DNA of 58,187 nucleotides from Firmicutes bacterium CAG:534 (GCA_000436115.1 FR894558.1:217922-276108), one strand, 5' to 3'. Counted from the stretch's first letter, positions 1-8,753 are shown. Notes: generated from the letters alone by a model not told the origin. Program-made: numbers and translations.

Positions 1-1586
1 GGGGAATTGTTACAAACAAGGATGAGCTTTTAGAAATCTACGAAACCGGAACGGGAAAAATAAAGATCAGAGGAAAGGTCGAGATCGAAAAAGGCAAGGC
101 CGGGAAAAATAATGTGGTGATCAGCCAGATCCCCTATCCCATGATCGGAGCCAATATTGCAAAATTTCTCATGGATGTTGCAGCTTTGTCAGAAAGCAAA
201 AAAACACAGGACATCGTTGACATTTCCAATCAGTCATCCAAAGAGGGCATCCGCATCGTCATTGAACTGAAAAAAGATGCAGATGTGGATAATTTCATTA
301 ATATGCTCTACAAGAAGACCCGGTTAGAGGACAGCTTTGGCGTAAATATGCTGGCCATAGCAGACGGAAGACCGGAGGTCATGAGCCTGCGCGACATTAT
401 TAAGTGCAACGTGGATTTCCAGTATGAAACCGCAACCAGAAAGTATACCACCCTTTTGGCAAAAGAGAGGGAAAAGAAAGAAATCCAGGAAGGGCTTATT
501 AAAGCCTGTAATGTGATAGATCTGATTATTGAAATCCTGAGAGGCTCCCGGGACAGGGCTATGGCAAAAGCCTGTCTGGTAGAGGGAAAAACAGAAGGGA
601 TCAGGTTCCGCTCAAGAGAATCGAAAATTATGGCTGCCCAGCTTCAGTTTACAGAAAAACAGGCTAACGCCATTTTGGAGATGCGGCTGTATAAGCTGAT
701 CGGATTGGAGTTAGAGGCACTGATCAATGAGCATGAAGAAACCATGGCAAACATCTATCGGTATGAAGATATTCTGGATCGAAAAGACGCCATGGCCCAG
801 GTCATTATCAATGAACTGGAAGAGATCAGAAGACAATTTGGCGTTGAGAGAAAAACAGTAATTGAAAATGTGGCAGAAGCTGTTTATGTAGAAAAGAAGA
901 TCGAGGAAATGGATCTTGTTTTCCTGATGGATCGCTTTGGATACGCAAGGACGATCGATACGGCAACCTATGAAAGAAACAAAGAAGCGGCGGATAGTGA
1001 AAACCGCTTTGCATTTATCTGTAAAAATACCGGAAAGATCTGCCTTTTTACCAATACAGGGCAGCTTCATACCGTAAAGGTTTCGGATCTTCCTCTTGGA
1101 AAATTCAGAGACAAAGGGATCCCCATTGATAATATCAGCAATTACAGTGGAGAAAAGGAAAGAGTCATTGCGGCAGTAAGCCAGACCAGCCTGAATCTTT
1201 ACCGGATGCTATTTGTGACAGGGCAGGCTATGCTGAAAATTGTTGACGGAGGAGAGTTTGATGTAGCAAAGCGTACTGTGGCTGCAACCAAGCTTTCCGA
1301 AGGAGATGAAGTAGTTTCCGTTATGCCTCTTCTTGGCCAGCAGCAGATCGTTCTTCAGACCAAAGAAGGATATTTCCTGAAGTTTGATATAGAAGAGATC
1401 CCGGAAAAGAAAAAAACAGCAGTAGGAGTCAGAGGAATGAAGCTTGGCGCAAAGGACCAGGTTGACCAGGCCTACTATCTTACAAGTGGTGTTCCTTCTG
1501 TCATTTCCTATCATGATAAGGAGCTGGATCTGCAGAAAATGAAAACAGCAAAGCGTGATGGAAAGGGAACAAAAATCAGGGTGTAA
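1..1586 (+). CDS. DNA gyrase/topoisomerase IV subunit A (3' part)
   Basis: The reading frame is open from the left edge (codons begin at base 3), so the N-terminal part with the catalytic tyrosine lies outside the window. What remains covers the end of the breakage-reunion domain (the VISQIPYPM segment matches the family's VVTELPYQ-like strand), a long coiled-coil region with basic and acidic helices, and a C-terminal beta-pinwheel starting near base 930 (VFLMDRFGYART) with repeated strands. The enzyme passes one DNA duplex through another with the B subunit. I do not see a GyrA box (QRRGGKG), which favours a ParC/topoisomerase IV-type role, but the subtype is not settled from this fragment. 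rsmD follows 27 bases downstream. Confidence 0.9.
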   Translation, partial: GIVTNKDELLEIYETGTGKIKIRGKVEIEKGKAGKNNVVISQIPYPMIGANIAKFLMDVAALSESKKTQDIVDISNQSSKEGIRIVIELKKDADVDNFINMLYKKTRLEDSFGVNMLAIADGRPEVMSLRDIIKCNVDFQYETATRKYTTLLAKEREKKEIQEGLIKACNVIDLIIEILRGSRDRAMAKACLVEGKTEGIRFRSRESKIMAAQLQFTEKQANAILEMRLYKLIGLELEALINEHEETMANIYRYEDILDRKDAMAQVIINELEEIRRQFGVERKTVIENVAEAVYVEKKIEEMDLVFLMDRFGYARTIDTATYERNKEAADSENRFAFICKNTGKICLFTNTGQLHTVKVSDLPLGKFRDKGIPIDNISNYSGEKERVIAAVSQTSLNLYRMLFVTGQAMLKIVDGGEFDVAKRTVAATKLSEGDEVVSVMPLLGQQQIVLQTKEGYFLKFDIEEIPEKKKTAVGVRGMKLGAKDQVDQAYYLTSGVPSVISYHDKELDLQKMKTAKRDGKGTKIRV

Positions 1587-1613
1587 TCTCCAAAGGAAGG
1601 AAGGGAAATCGTG

Positions 1614-2177
1614 ATGCGCGTAATCGCAGGCACTGCAAGAAGTTTGCGGCTTAAGACGCCGGAGGGACTTGATACCAGACCTACAACAGACCGGATCAAG
1701 GAAACCTTATTTAACATGATACAGGGGGAAATTCCGGGATGTATCTTTTTGGATCTGTTTGCCGGAAGTGGAGGAATTGGAATTGAAGCGCTGAGCCGCG
1801 GGGCTTCCCATGCTTATTTCGTGGAAAATGACAGTAAAGCGGCTGCATGTATTTCTGATAATATCGTCTTTACAAAGTTTACGGAGAGTGCTACACTGCT
1901 GAAACAGGATGTTTTTGCAGCTCTGTATTCCATTCACGAAAAGGAAGCGGATGTGATCTTTATGGATCCGCCCTATGCAGCAGGGATAGAACCGGCGCTT
2001 TTTAAAGCTCTTTCCCAGCAAAGCTATGTGACGGAGCATACCCTTTTGATTCTGGAGGCTGCAAAGGATAAGAAGCTTGATTTTGCGAAAGAGGCGGGCT
2101 TTTCCCTTGTAAAGGAAAAACTGTATAAAACCAATAAACATGTTTTCTTCCGGAAACAATCATCCTCAGAAAGCTGA
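1614..2177 (+). CDS. rsmD: 16S rRNA (guanine966-N2)-methyltransferase RsmD
   Basis: A 187-residue class I SAM-dependent methyltransferase. The N-terminus MRVIAGTARSLRL is the family's signature, followed by LDLFAGSGGIGIEALSRG (SAM-binding motif I) and MDPPY (the catalytic motif for an exocyclic amino group, here N2 of G966 in 16S rRNA). The ATG at 1614 was chosen over the adjacent GTG at 1611 because it gives the usual N-terminus; a purine-rich AGGAAGGAAGGG lies just upstream. It sits 18 bases before coaD, the same rsmD-coaD order as ylbH-ylbI in Bacillus subtilis, and is probably cotranscribed with it. Confidence 0.95.
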   Translation: MRVIAGTARSLRLKTPEGLDTRPTTDRIKETLFNMIQGEIPGCIFLDLFAGSGGIGIEALSRGASHAYFVENDSKAAACISDNIVFTKFTESATLLKQDVFAALYSIHEKEADVIFMDPPYAAGIEPALFKALSQQSYVTEHTLLILEAAKDKKLDFAKEAGFSLVKEKLYKTNKHVFFRKQSSSES

Positions 2178-2195
2178 TTAAAAGGAGTAAATTTC

Positions 2196-2699
2196 ATGAA
2201 AGCAGCAATTTATCCGGGAAGCTTTGATCCGGTCACATATGGACACCTGGATGTGATCAAAAGAGCGTCACAGATTTTTGACGAATTAACGGTAAGCGTA
2301 CTGAATAATAAACTAAAGACACCGTTGTTTTCTGTAGAGGAACGTGTTAAGATATTACAGGAGGCTGTGAAAGATTATCCCAATGTAAAGGTGGAATTTT
2401 TCAGCGGGCTTCTCGTAGATTATGCCAGGGAAAAAAATGTCCATGTTGTGATCAGAGGACTTCGTGCCATCACAGATTTTGAATATGAACTTCAGAATGC
2501 GCAGACAAATGCAAAGCTTTCCAAAGGAGCGGTAGATACCATTTTTCTGACTACCAGTCTGGAATATGCTTATCTCAGTTCTTCAAGCGTTAAGGAGATC
2601 GCAAGCTTCGGAGGGGATATTTCTGTTTGTGTGCCGGAGTTTGTTGCCAAACTGGTCTATGAAAAGTATGGCCTTACAGGATGTAACAGGAAAGAATAA
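2196..2699 (+). CDS. coaD: Phosphopantetheine adenylyltransferase
   Basis: A 167-residue nucleotidyltransferase that makes dephospho-CoA from 4'-phosphopantetheine and ATP, the penultimate step of coenzyme A synthesis in the cytoplasm. Visible motifs are GSFDPVTYGH (the T/HxGH nucleotide-binding motif, T14-H17) near the N-terminus, the VIRGLRAITDFEYE segment and YLSSSSVKE, the family's equivalent of ISSTxxR. Length matches CoaD (about 160 residues). An AAAGGAG site precedes the ATG. It is between rsmD and a DivIVA-like gene, with only 13 bases to the latter. Confidence 0.97.
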   Translation: MKAAIYPGSFDPVTYGHLDVIKRASQIFDELTVSVLNNKLKTPLFSVEERVKILQEAVKDYPNVKVEFFSGLLVDYAREKNVHVVIRGLRAITDFEYELQNAQTNAKLSKGAVDTIFLTTSLEYAYLSSSSVKEIASFGGDISVCVPEFVAKLVYEKYGLTGCNRKE

Positions 2700-2712
2700 T
2701 AGGGGGAAGCAC

Positions 2713-3372
2713 ATGAGCAGCAGAATTGAACAGTTGATTGATGAGATAGAGGCTTATATTGACGGATGCAAATATCAGCCCCTTTCCAATACAAAGATCA
2801 TTGTCAATAAAGAAGAGATCGACGAGCTTTTGCGGGAACTCAGGATGAAAACGCCGGATGAGATCAAGCGCTACCAGAAGATCATCAGCAATAAAGAGGC
2901 GATTTTAAGTGATGCCAGGGCAAAAGCAGAGGCGCTGATCAATGAAGCTACCATTCATACCAATGAGCTGATCAGCGAGCATGAGATCTATCAGCAGGCC
3001 TACGCCCAGGCTACTACTGTAGTAAAGCAGGCCAGCCAGCAGGCGCAGGAAATCCTGGATAATGCCACCATAGAAGCAAATAACATGCGGGCGGCGGCTA
3101 TGCAGTATACAGATGAGATCCTTGCCAATATAGAAAATCTGCTAAATCAGACCATGCAGACCACGGCCGGACATTATGAAAGCTTTATGGCTGCCCTGAA
3201 TCAGTATAATGATGTGGTAAATGCAAACCGAATAGAATTAAATCCACCGGAAGCAGATGAATTTACGGGAACCGCGGATATGACAGCGACAGGAGATTTG
3301 TCATCCGTCGCCGCTGCCACTGCCAAAAGCACCGGAGGAGACGATTTAAATCTTGATCTGATATCAAAGTAA
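2713..3372 (+). CDS. DivIVA-like coiled-coil protein, function unknown
   Basis: A 219-residue, almost entirely helical protein without membrane segment or signal peptide. From about residue 20 to 160 it is rich in Glu, Gln, Ala and Lys in heptad-like spacing (NKEAILSDARAKAEALINEA and similar), the look of DivIVA/GpsB-like proteins or of the V-type ATPase subunit H-like proteins often predicted in Lachnospiraceae. The C-terminal 40 residues are Asp/Thr/Ala-rich and probably disordered. The ATG at 2713 is preceded by AGGGGG at 2701; longer in-frame extensions would run into coaD. The position between coaD and a cell-wall amidase suggests a scaffold at the cell envelope, but that is inference. 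Confidence 0.75.
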   Translation: MSSRIEQLIDEIEAYIDGCKYQPLSNTKIIVNKEEIDELLRELRMKTPDEIKRYQKIISNKEAILSDARAKAEALINEATIHTNELISEHEIYQQAYAQATTVVKQASQQAQEILDNATIEANNMRAAAMQYTDEILANIENLLNQTMQTTAGHYESFMAALNQYNDVVNANRIELNPPEADEFTGTADMTATGDLSSVAAATAKSTGGDDLNLDLISK

Positions 3373-3381
3373 GTATAGTGG

Positions 3382-3407
3382 CCGGCGCCTTTCGGGGAGC
3401 CGGTTTT
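3382..3407 (+). terminator. Possible weak intrinsic terminator or attenuator
   Basis: CCGGC and GCCGG arms enclose a partly paired CC/GG interior and a short loop, followed directly by TTTT. The stem contains one mismatch and the T tract is short. It lies between the DivIVA-like gene and the amidase, only six bases before the amidase's Shine-Dalgarno site, so it may only reduce read-through. Confidence 0.4.
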
Positions 3408-3423
3408 CTAGTAGGAGAAAAGC

Positions 3424-4725
3424 ATGATAATGAACAGAAAAAAGAGCCTGGTTCTTCTTTTGGGACTCCTCCTTTCAGCAATGGTATGGGTCGGTTTGGC
3501 ACAGAAGGCAAAAGCCCAGGAGCCCATCGTGATCGTGATCGATCCGGGACATGGCGGAGAGAACAGAGGCGGCGAATATGAGCAGTATGTTGAAAAAGAA
3601 ATGAACCCCATTGTTGCAGCTGCCATGAAGGAAGAACTGGAAAAGTACGAAAATGTAACAGTATATCTGACCCATGAACAGGATGTTGATATGAGCATAA
3701 AAGACAGAGTCCTTTTTGCAAAAGAAAAAGAGGCTGATTTTTTGTTCTGCCTCCATTTTAACATGTCGGTCAATCATAATCTGTTTGGCGCAGAGGTATG
3801 GGTGCCTGCAACCGGAGAATATTATGCAAAGGGAAGATCCTTTGCGGAGATCGAGATGGAAGCTTTTCGGGAACTGGGATTGTATTCCAGAGGAATTAAA
3901 ACCAGACTAAACGATCAGGGGGAAAATTACTACGGTATCCTGCGTTATGGCACGCAATATGATGTGAACACGGTACTGATCGAACATTGCCATCTGGATC
4001 AGGTAAATGATCAGCCCTTTTACCAAAAAGGAGAGGAACAGCTGCGCGAATTCGGAATTATGGACGCAACTGCTGTTGCAAAATACTTTCATTTAAAATC
4101 AGAAATCCTGGGAGTGGATTATAGCGATTACCCGGTTCCCGAAACAAAAGTGCCGGAAACCATTGTGCGTCCTGACATGACGGAGCCTGAAACCTGCCAG
4201 ATAAAGGTTACGGATATAAATGAAGAGAAGGGGGAGGTAACTATCGAGATCAGCGCAGAGGATTCGGACAGTTATATCCTGTATTACGATTACAGTCTGG
4301 ACGTTGGACAAAGCTTTTCCGAACTGCAGCCGTGGCCTATGGGTGAAAAAATCGGAACCTCTCTGGATCATTGCAGCTTTACGGTAAGCGTTCCTTATGA
4401 GGAAGAGACCTCTATTGTGGTAAACGCTTATAACGGTTATGATCTGTTCACACGGAGTAATGTGGTTTTTCTGCAGGCGCTTCCTGATCCGGAAAAGGAA
4501 GCGCTGAAACAGAAAGAACTTAAGGAGCAGGAAAGACGAAAAGCACAGGAAAGCTATGAGGAAATCCATTATGATGATACAACGCTTGCCGAAACAAAGG
4601 AAGCTTCTCCTGATCGGTGGCGTGTCGCAGCCGTGATTGTGCTCATTCTTCTTTGCATGATTTTTGTTACGCTTTTTATGGCAGCCAGGATAGAAAAGCT
4701 GCTAAGACATAAAAGAAAAAAGTAA
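3424..4725 (+). CDS. Membrane-anchored N-acetylmuramoyl-L-alanine amidase (Amidase_3)
   Basis: A 433-residue zinc amidase that would cut the bond between MurNAc and L-Ala in peptidoglycan. Residues 1-31 form a signal/anchor. The catalytic domain (about 35-225) shows IDPGHGG (Zn ligand H43), VEKEMN (ligand E57), LHFN (ligand H111) and LIEHCHLD (catalytic E187). Residues 250-360 look like a beta-sandwich, followed by a charged helical stretch and a C-terminal membrane segment near 402-424 ending in a basic tail RHKRKK. AGGAG at 3413 with 6-base spacing fixes the ATG. Anchoring at both ends is unusual for cell-separation amidases. The last 50 bases overlap the convergent ylbJ-like gene. Confidence 0.88.
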   Translation: MIMNRKKSLVLLLGLLLSAMVWVGLAQKAKAQEPIVIVIDPGHGGENRGGEYEQYVEKEMNPIVAAAMKEELEKYENVTVYLTHEQDVDMSIKDRVLFAKEKEADFLFCLHFNMSVNHNLFGAEVWVPATGEYYAKGRSFAEIEMEAFRELGLYSRGIKTRLNDQGENYYGILRYGTQYDVNTVLIEHCHLDQVNDQPFYQKGEEQLREFGIMDATAVAKYFHLKSEILGVDYSDYPVPETKVPETIVRPDMTEPETCQIKVTDINEEKGEVTIEISAEDSDSYILYYDYSLDVGQSFSELQPWPMGEKIGTSLDHCSFTVSVPYEEETSIVVNAYNGYDLFTRSNVVFLQALPDPEKEALKQKELKEQERRKAQESYEEIHYDDTTLAETKEASPDRWRVAAVIVLILLCMIFVTLFMAARIEKLLRHKRKK

Positions 4726-5632
4726 ATACTGTAAGGATCAGCTTATGCTTTACATATTCTGTAAGAGAAAGATCCGTACCGCCAAGCATGGATCCGGTCT
4801 GAGCAATGCAGGACAGTCCCCCAAAGGGAAGGATGGTCAGAACAAAAAGCGGAAGCTTGCTGCCACAGAGGGAAATGCCCCCTGTGATCTCCAGGAGGCA
4901 GCATAAACAGGCAAATAAAGTGTTTTGCCGGGAAACCGGCATGGGTATATGGAAAACGGCTAATTGGGGAAGGATAAACAGCAAATTAAACAGGATCATA
5001 TATCCCCCAAGCTTTGTGATATTTTGAAGGGATTGGTCAATGGCAGCTTCCAGGCTTAAAAGAAAGCATGCCGGGGAAGCGGAAGGGCTGTTTTCCTGAC
5101 CTGAATCGGAATAAGATGGCAGCTTCCGGTAACGGCTGTAACGTAAAACAAGACCGTAAATAAGCGGAAGCAGATACATGATGCCGAAGGGAAGAAGCCT
5201 GCGGCGGCTTCCAATAGTGGGAAGCGCAAAGCTTAAAAAATAGACCGGGCCGATATTGTTGCAAAAAGCAAGCAAAAAGGAAGCTTCCTCCTTAGAGATC
5301 TTCTGCGTGCGGTAAAGCTCTGCCGCAGTATGGGCGCCCATGGGAAATCCACACAAAAAGCCGATTACCATGCCATAAACAAGAGGCGGCCGTACCTGAT
5401 AAAGCTTTCCCAGAAGGGGAGTAAGAGGACGGGCAAAAAGAGAAATCAGATTCATACGGATAATGATGCCGGAAAGAACCATAAAGGGAAACAGAGCCGG
5501 GATCATTTTTGTAAACCACAACTGAAGTCCCTGAAGGGAAAGGGACAGACACTGAGAGGGAAAGGACAAGATCACAGCTGTTAAAAGAAGCGCCCCAAGG
5601 CAGATACTATATCGGAACCATTTTCTTTTCAT
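4676..5632 (-). CDS. ylbJ: YlbJ-like sporulation integral membrane protein
   Basis: A 318-residue polytopic membrane protein of the nucleoside-recognition (Gate) type, with about eight hydrophobic segments. The motifs PALFPFMVLSG, GFLCGFPMGA and FCNNIGPVYF are typical of YlbJ, a mother-cell (SigE-dependent) protein needed for heat-resistant spores in Bacillus subtilis. Synteny supports the call: there too, ylbJ lies next to rsmD-coaD. The ATG at 5632 has AAAGGTG 4 bases upstream; an in-frame ATG at 5659 lacks a site. The gene is convergent with the amidase and overlaps its 3' end by 50 bases, and it starts only 29 bases from the divergent rsuA-like gene. Confidence 0.88.
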   Translation of the reverse strand: MKRKWFRYSICLGALLLTAVILSFPSQCLSLSLQGLQLWFTKMIPALFPFMVLSGIIIRMNLISLFARPLTPLLGKLYQVRPPLVYGMVIGFLCGFPMGAHTAAELYRTQKISKEEASFLLAFCNNIGPVYFLSFALPTIGSRRRLLPFGIMYLLPLIYGLVLRYSRYRKLPSYSDSGQENSPSASPACFLLSLEAAIDQSLQNITKLGGYMILFNLLFILPQLAVFHIPMPVSRQNTLFACLCCLLEITGGISLCGSKLPLFVLTILPFGGLSCIAQTGSMLGGTDLSLTEYVKHKLILTVFTFFFYVLAAFLSWLP

Positions 5633-5661
5633 AAAACACCTTTTAGCAGAAGCGGTCAATA

Positions 5662-6405
5662 ATGTATATGAGAATCGACAAGCTGTTATGCGAACTGAAC
5701 CTCGGAACCAGAAGCCAGATCAAGGAGCAGATCAGAAAAGGGCAGGTATCTGTAAACGGAAAGATCCAAAAGGATCCGGGAACAAAAGTAGATGAAAAGA
5801 ATGACGTGATCCTTTTAAACGGAAAAAGGATCCTGTATAAGCCTTATGTATATTATCTTCTGCATAAGCCTAAGGGGTGCATTACCGCTACCAGAGATCC
5901 AAAGGAACAGACTGTCATGGACGTCTTTTGTAACAGCATCAGGTCGAAGCAGGAAGGAGAGCTTTCCGGGATCCCCATAAGGGATCTTTTTCCGGTGGGC
6001 AGGCTGGATAAGGATACTACGGGCCTGCTTCTGATCACCAATGACGGAGAGCTTGCCCATAAACTGCTTTCACCGGCTCACCACGTTGAAAAAACCTATT
6101 TTGTCTGTGTGGATAAAGAGCTCACAGAGGAAGCAGTCAAAAAACTGACAGAGGGCGTAGACATCGGCGAAAAAAAGAGGACACGCCCCGCCAGGATTGA
6201 AGTTCAAAATGAAAAAAATTGCCTGATCACCATTACGGAGGGGAAATATCATCAGGTGAAGCGGATGTTTCAGGCAGTGGGCTGTCAGGTTGTTTCCCTT
6301 CACAGGCTTTCTATGGGAGGACTGTCCCTGCCGGAGGATCTTAAGGAAGGACAGGCTCGGGAGCTTGACGATGCAGCGCTTCAAAGTCTTTTGGACCTCA
6401 GGTAG
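5662..6405 (+). CDS. rsuA: Pseudouridine synthase, RsuA/RluB family (probable 16S U516)
   Basis: A 247-residue pseudouridine synthase. Residues 1-60 are an S4 RNA-binding domain (MRIDKLLCELNLGTRSQ), followed by the catalytic domain with GRLDKDTTGLLLITNDG, whose Asp attacks the uridine. The sequence HHVEKTYFV and KYHQVKRMF further mark the RsuA/RluB/RluE/RluF branch rather than RluA. Specificity for 16S U516 is inferred from the single-gene family in Firmicutes; RluB-like activity on 23S rRNA is possible. The start is ATG 5662 or 5668, neither with a strong ribosome binding site. It probably runs with the downstream HAD gene. Confidence 0.9.
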   Translation: MYMRIDKLLCELNLGTRSQIKEQIRKGQVSVNGKIQKDPGTKVDEKNDVILLNGKRILYKPYVYYLLHKPKGCITATRDPKEQTVMDVFCNSIRSKQEGELSGIPIRDLFPVGRLDKDTTGLLLITNDGELAHKLLSPAHHVEKTYFVCVDKELTEEAVKKLTEGVDIGEKKRTRPARIEVQNEKNCLITITEGKYHQVKRMFQAVGCQVVSLHRLSMGGLSLPEDLKEGQARELDDAALQSLLDLR

Positions 6406-6450
6406 TTTTTGAAGAGAAAATATGTTATGATAAACAGCGGAGGTTTTACC

Positions 6451-7122
6451 ATGTTTCGTGATGTGGAAGCGGTCATTTTTGATCTGGATGGCTCACTTGT
6501 TGATTCTATGTGGATCTGGCGTGATATTGACATTGAATATTTGGGAAGATACGGAATTGTGCTGCCGGATGAGCTTCAGAGTGAAATTGAAGGGATGAGC
6601 TTTTCAGAAACTGCCTGCTATTTTAAAGAGCGCTTTCAAATACCGGATGAGATTGAAAAAATCAAAGCAGACTGGAATGAAATGGCTTTTGATAAATATA
6701 CCCATCAGGTACCTCTGAAAAAAGGGGCAGGTTCTTTTTTGAAGGAGTGCAGAAAGAGAGGCATCCATCTGGCCATTGCGACCAGCAATTCCAGACAGCT
6801 TGTCACAAGCGTTACACAGGTTCACGGTATTTTTGACTACTTTGACGGGATTGTAACAGGATGTGATGTTGCAAAAGGAAAGCCTGCGCCGGATGTGTAC
6901 CTTGAGGCTGCCAGGATCTGCGGGGTGTTGCCGGAGCACTGTATGGTATTTGAGGATATTGTTCCCGGAATACAGGCCGGAAAGGCGGCCGGAATGAGCG
7001 TCTGTGCTGTACAGGATGACTATTCCATGCACCAGGAAAAGGAAAAGCGCCTTCTGGCAGATTTTTATATTAAGGATTATGAAGAACTTCTAAAACAGCT
7101 TGAAGAAACAAACTGGAAATAA
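6451..7122 (+). CDS. HAD-superfamily phosphatase/phosphoglucomutase-like
   Basis: A 223-residue haloacid dehalogenase-like hydrolase of the beta-phosphoglucomutase/phosphatase class. FDLDGSLVDS carries the nucleophile D11 and the general acid D13; a helical cap follows (about 20-85); IATSNS is motif II, KGKPAPDVYL carries the motif III lysine, and FEDIVPGIQAG motif IV. The substrate cannot be told from the sequence; small sugar phosphates or nucleotides are usual. ATG 6451 was chosen because GGAGG at 6439 sits 7 bases upstream; upstream in-frame starts at 6409 (TTG) and 6427 lack one. Confidence 0.9.
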   Translation: MFRDVEAVIFDLDGSLVDSMWIWRDIDIEYLGRYGIVLPDELQSEIEGMSFSETACYFKERFQIPDEIEKIKADWNEMAFDKYTHQVPLKKGAGSFLKECRKRGIHLAIATSNSRQLVTSVTQVHGIFDYFDGIVTGCDVAKGKPAPDVYLEAARICGVLPEHCMVFEDIVPGIQAGKAAGMSVCAVQDDYSMHQEKEKRLLADFYIKDYEELLKQLEETNWK

Positions 7123-7160
7123 AGTATATAGGTTTTGATACTGGAAAGATGGAGATGGAA

Positions 7161-7727
7161 ATGAAGAAGAAAAAAGGAGAATATGGTTCACTTAAATACA
7201 GAAGGAAGCTTGTGATCTTACGCACGATCCTTTATTTCGCCCTTTCCCTTGCAATTTTTGCTGCCGGGTACCTGACCACACATGACCGCAAAAATCTGCT
7301 TACCGTAGTTGCAGTTCTGGGGCTCCTTCCGGCCAGCAAAAGCCTGGTCAATATGATCATGTTCTTAAAGGCAAAAGGCTGCAGTCAGAATGCTTTTGCA
7401 GCGATCAGCCCCTTTGATCAGCATTTGTTCCCTCAGTATGATCTTTATATTACTTCCTATCAGAAGAATTTTGACATCAGCCACATGGTGGTAAAGGATC
7501 AGCTTCTTTTGGGCTATACGGAAGATTCGAAATGCGATCTTGCCGCCTGTAAGGAATTTTTAAGCACAGCCTGCAAGCAGGGCGGCGTTAAGGACGTTTC
7601 GGTTACGATCACCAATCAGCTGAATACCTATTGTGATTTTTTGAAAAATTTAAGTGAAAAGGAAGCAGCGCCGGAAACGGAAAAGGAAAAGCAGGTCAAA
7701 AGCATCTTAATGGATATTGCTTTGTAA
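7161..7727 (+). CDS. Conserved two-pass membrane protein, unknown
   Basis: A 188-residue protein I do not recognise. It starts with a basic stretch (MKKKKGEYGSLKYRRK), followed by two hydrophobic segments at roughly 23-45 and 52-75 and then a soluble 110-residue domain with conserved-looking aromatic and cysteine residues (SQNAFAAIS, YDLYITSYQKNFDIS, SKCDLAACKEF). No enzyme motif is visible. GGAG at 7151 is spaced 6 bases from ATG 7161; ATGs at 7149 and 7155 are alternatives. It lies between a HAD phosphatase and an RluA-type pseudouridine synthase, likely in one operon, which gives no clear functional hint. Confidence 0.7.
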   Translation: MKKKKGEYGSLKYRRKLVILRTILYFALSLAIFAAGYLTTHDRKNLLTVVAVLGLLPASKSLVNMIMFLKAKGCSQNAFAAISPFDQHLFPQYDLYITSYQKNFDISHMVVKDQLLLGYTEDSKCDLAACKEFLSTACKQGGVKDVSVTITNQLNTYCDFLKNLSEKEAAPETEKEKQVKSILMDIAL

Positions 7728-7745
7728 AAGCAGAAAGGAAAACAG

Positions 7746-8717
7746 ATGCAGCAGATTATCATTCAAAAAAATGAGGCCGGACAGAGGCTGGATAAATTTC
7801 TGCAAAAATATATGCCACTGGCGCCTGTTTCTTTCTTTTACAAAATGCTTCGGAAGAAAAATATTACCCTTAACGGAAAAAAAGCAGAGGGCAGGGAAAA
7901 GCTTATAGAAAATGATTGTATCTGCCTGTTTTTGTCAGAAGAAACCATTGGGACGTTCAGGGAAAAGCATTCTTCTGTTTCAGAATATGAACAGGCTTTC
8001 CATAAACTCAGGGGAATTCAGATCCTGTATGAGGATCCCAATATCCTGGTCATGAACAAGCCTGCCGGAATTCTTTCCCAGAAAGCACAGCCGGAGGATC
8101 TTTCTGTCAATGAATGGCTGATCGGTTATCTGCTTTCGGAACATCAGATAACAGAAAAGGAACTGGAAACCTATAAGCCGTCTGTCTGCAACCGGCTTGA
8201 CAGAAACACGATAGGACTTATCATAGGAGCAAAGACGCTTGCTGGAAGCCAGAAAATGAGCGCCTTTATCAGAGAAAGAAAAGTCAGAAAATTTTATCAG
8301 GCGTTTGTGGACGGAAAGCTGGAGGACTCAGATACTATTCAGGGATATCTACATAAGGATCCCAAGGAAAATAAGGTTTATATTGACAGGAATCCTTTAA
8401 AGGGGGATCCTATTGAAACCAGATACAGACCCCTTAAGAGCTACGGGGACAAAACACTGCTTGAAATTGAACTGATTACCGGAAAGCCTCATCAGATCCG
8501 CGCCCATCTTTCCAGCATTGGGCATCCGATCCTGGGCGATCCCAAATATGGCAGCAAAGCCGCAAACGAAATCTATAAGAAGAAATATGGGCTGAGAAGC
8601 CAGCTGCTTTATGCCTGCAGAATTGAATTCGGCAGGGAAGAAGAGCTTTTTGAGGAGCTGCGCGGACGGATCATCTGCGCACCTGTTCCCGAAATCTTTA
8701 CAAAGCTGATGCCCTAA
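7746..8717 (+). CDS. RluA-family pseudouridine synthase (RluC/RluD type)
   Basis: A 323-residue protein with an N-terminal S4-like domain (DKFLQKYMPLAPVSFFYKML) and a catalytic domain containing CNRLDRNTIGLII, the RluA-family active site with the nucleophilic Asp, plus GKPHQIRAHL and HPILGDPKYG. It would isomerise uridines in 23S rRNA. Which positions it modifies cannot be told, since RluC and RluD are not separable here; a second member is at 36839. It ends 36 bases before recU. Confidence 0.9.
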   Translation: MQQIIIQKNEAGQRLDKFLQKYMPLAPVSFFYKMLRKKNITLNGKKAEGREKLIENDCICLFLSEETIGTFREKHSSVSEYEQAFHKLRGIQILYEDPNILVMNKPAGILSQKAQPEDLSVNEWLIGYLLSEHQITEKELETYKPSVCNRLDRNTIGLIIGAKTLAGSQKMSAFIRERKVRKFYQAFVDGKLEDSDTIQGYLHKDPKENKVYIDRNPLKGDPIETRYRPLKSYGDKTLLEIELITGKPHQIRAHLSSIGHPILGDPKYGSKAANEIYKKKYGLRSQLLYACRIEFGREEELFEELRGRIICAPVPEIFTKLMP

Positions 8718-8753
8718 AGCCGATCATGCCAGGATCTATAGAAGGAGAAGAGT

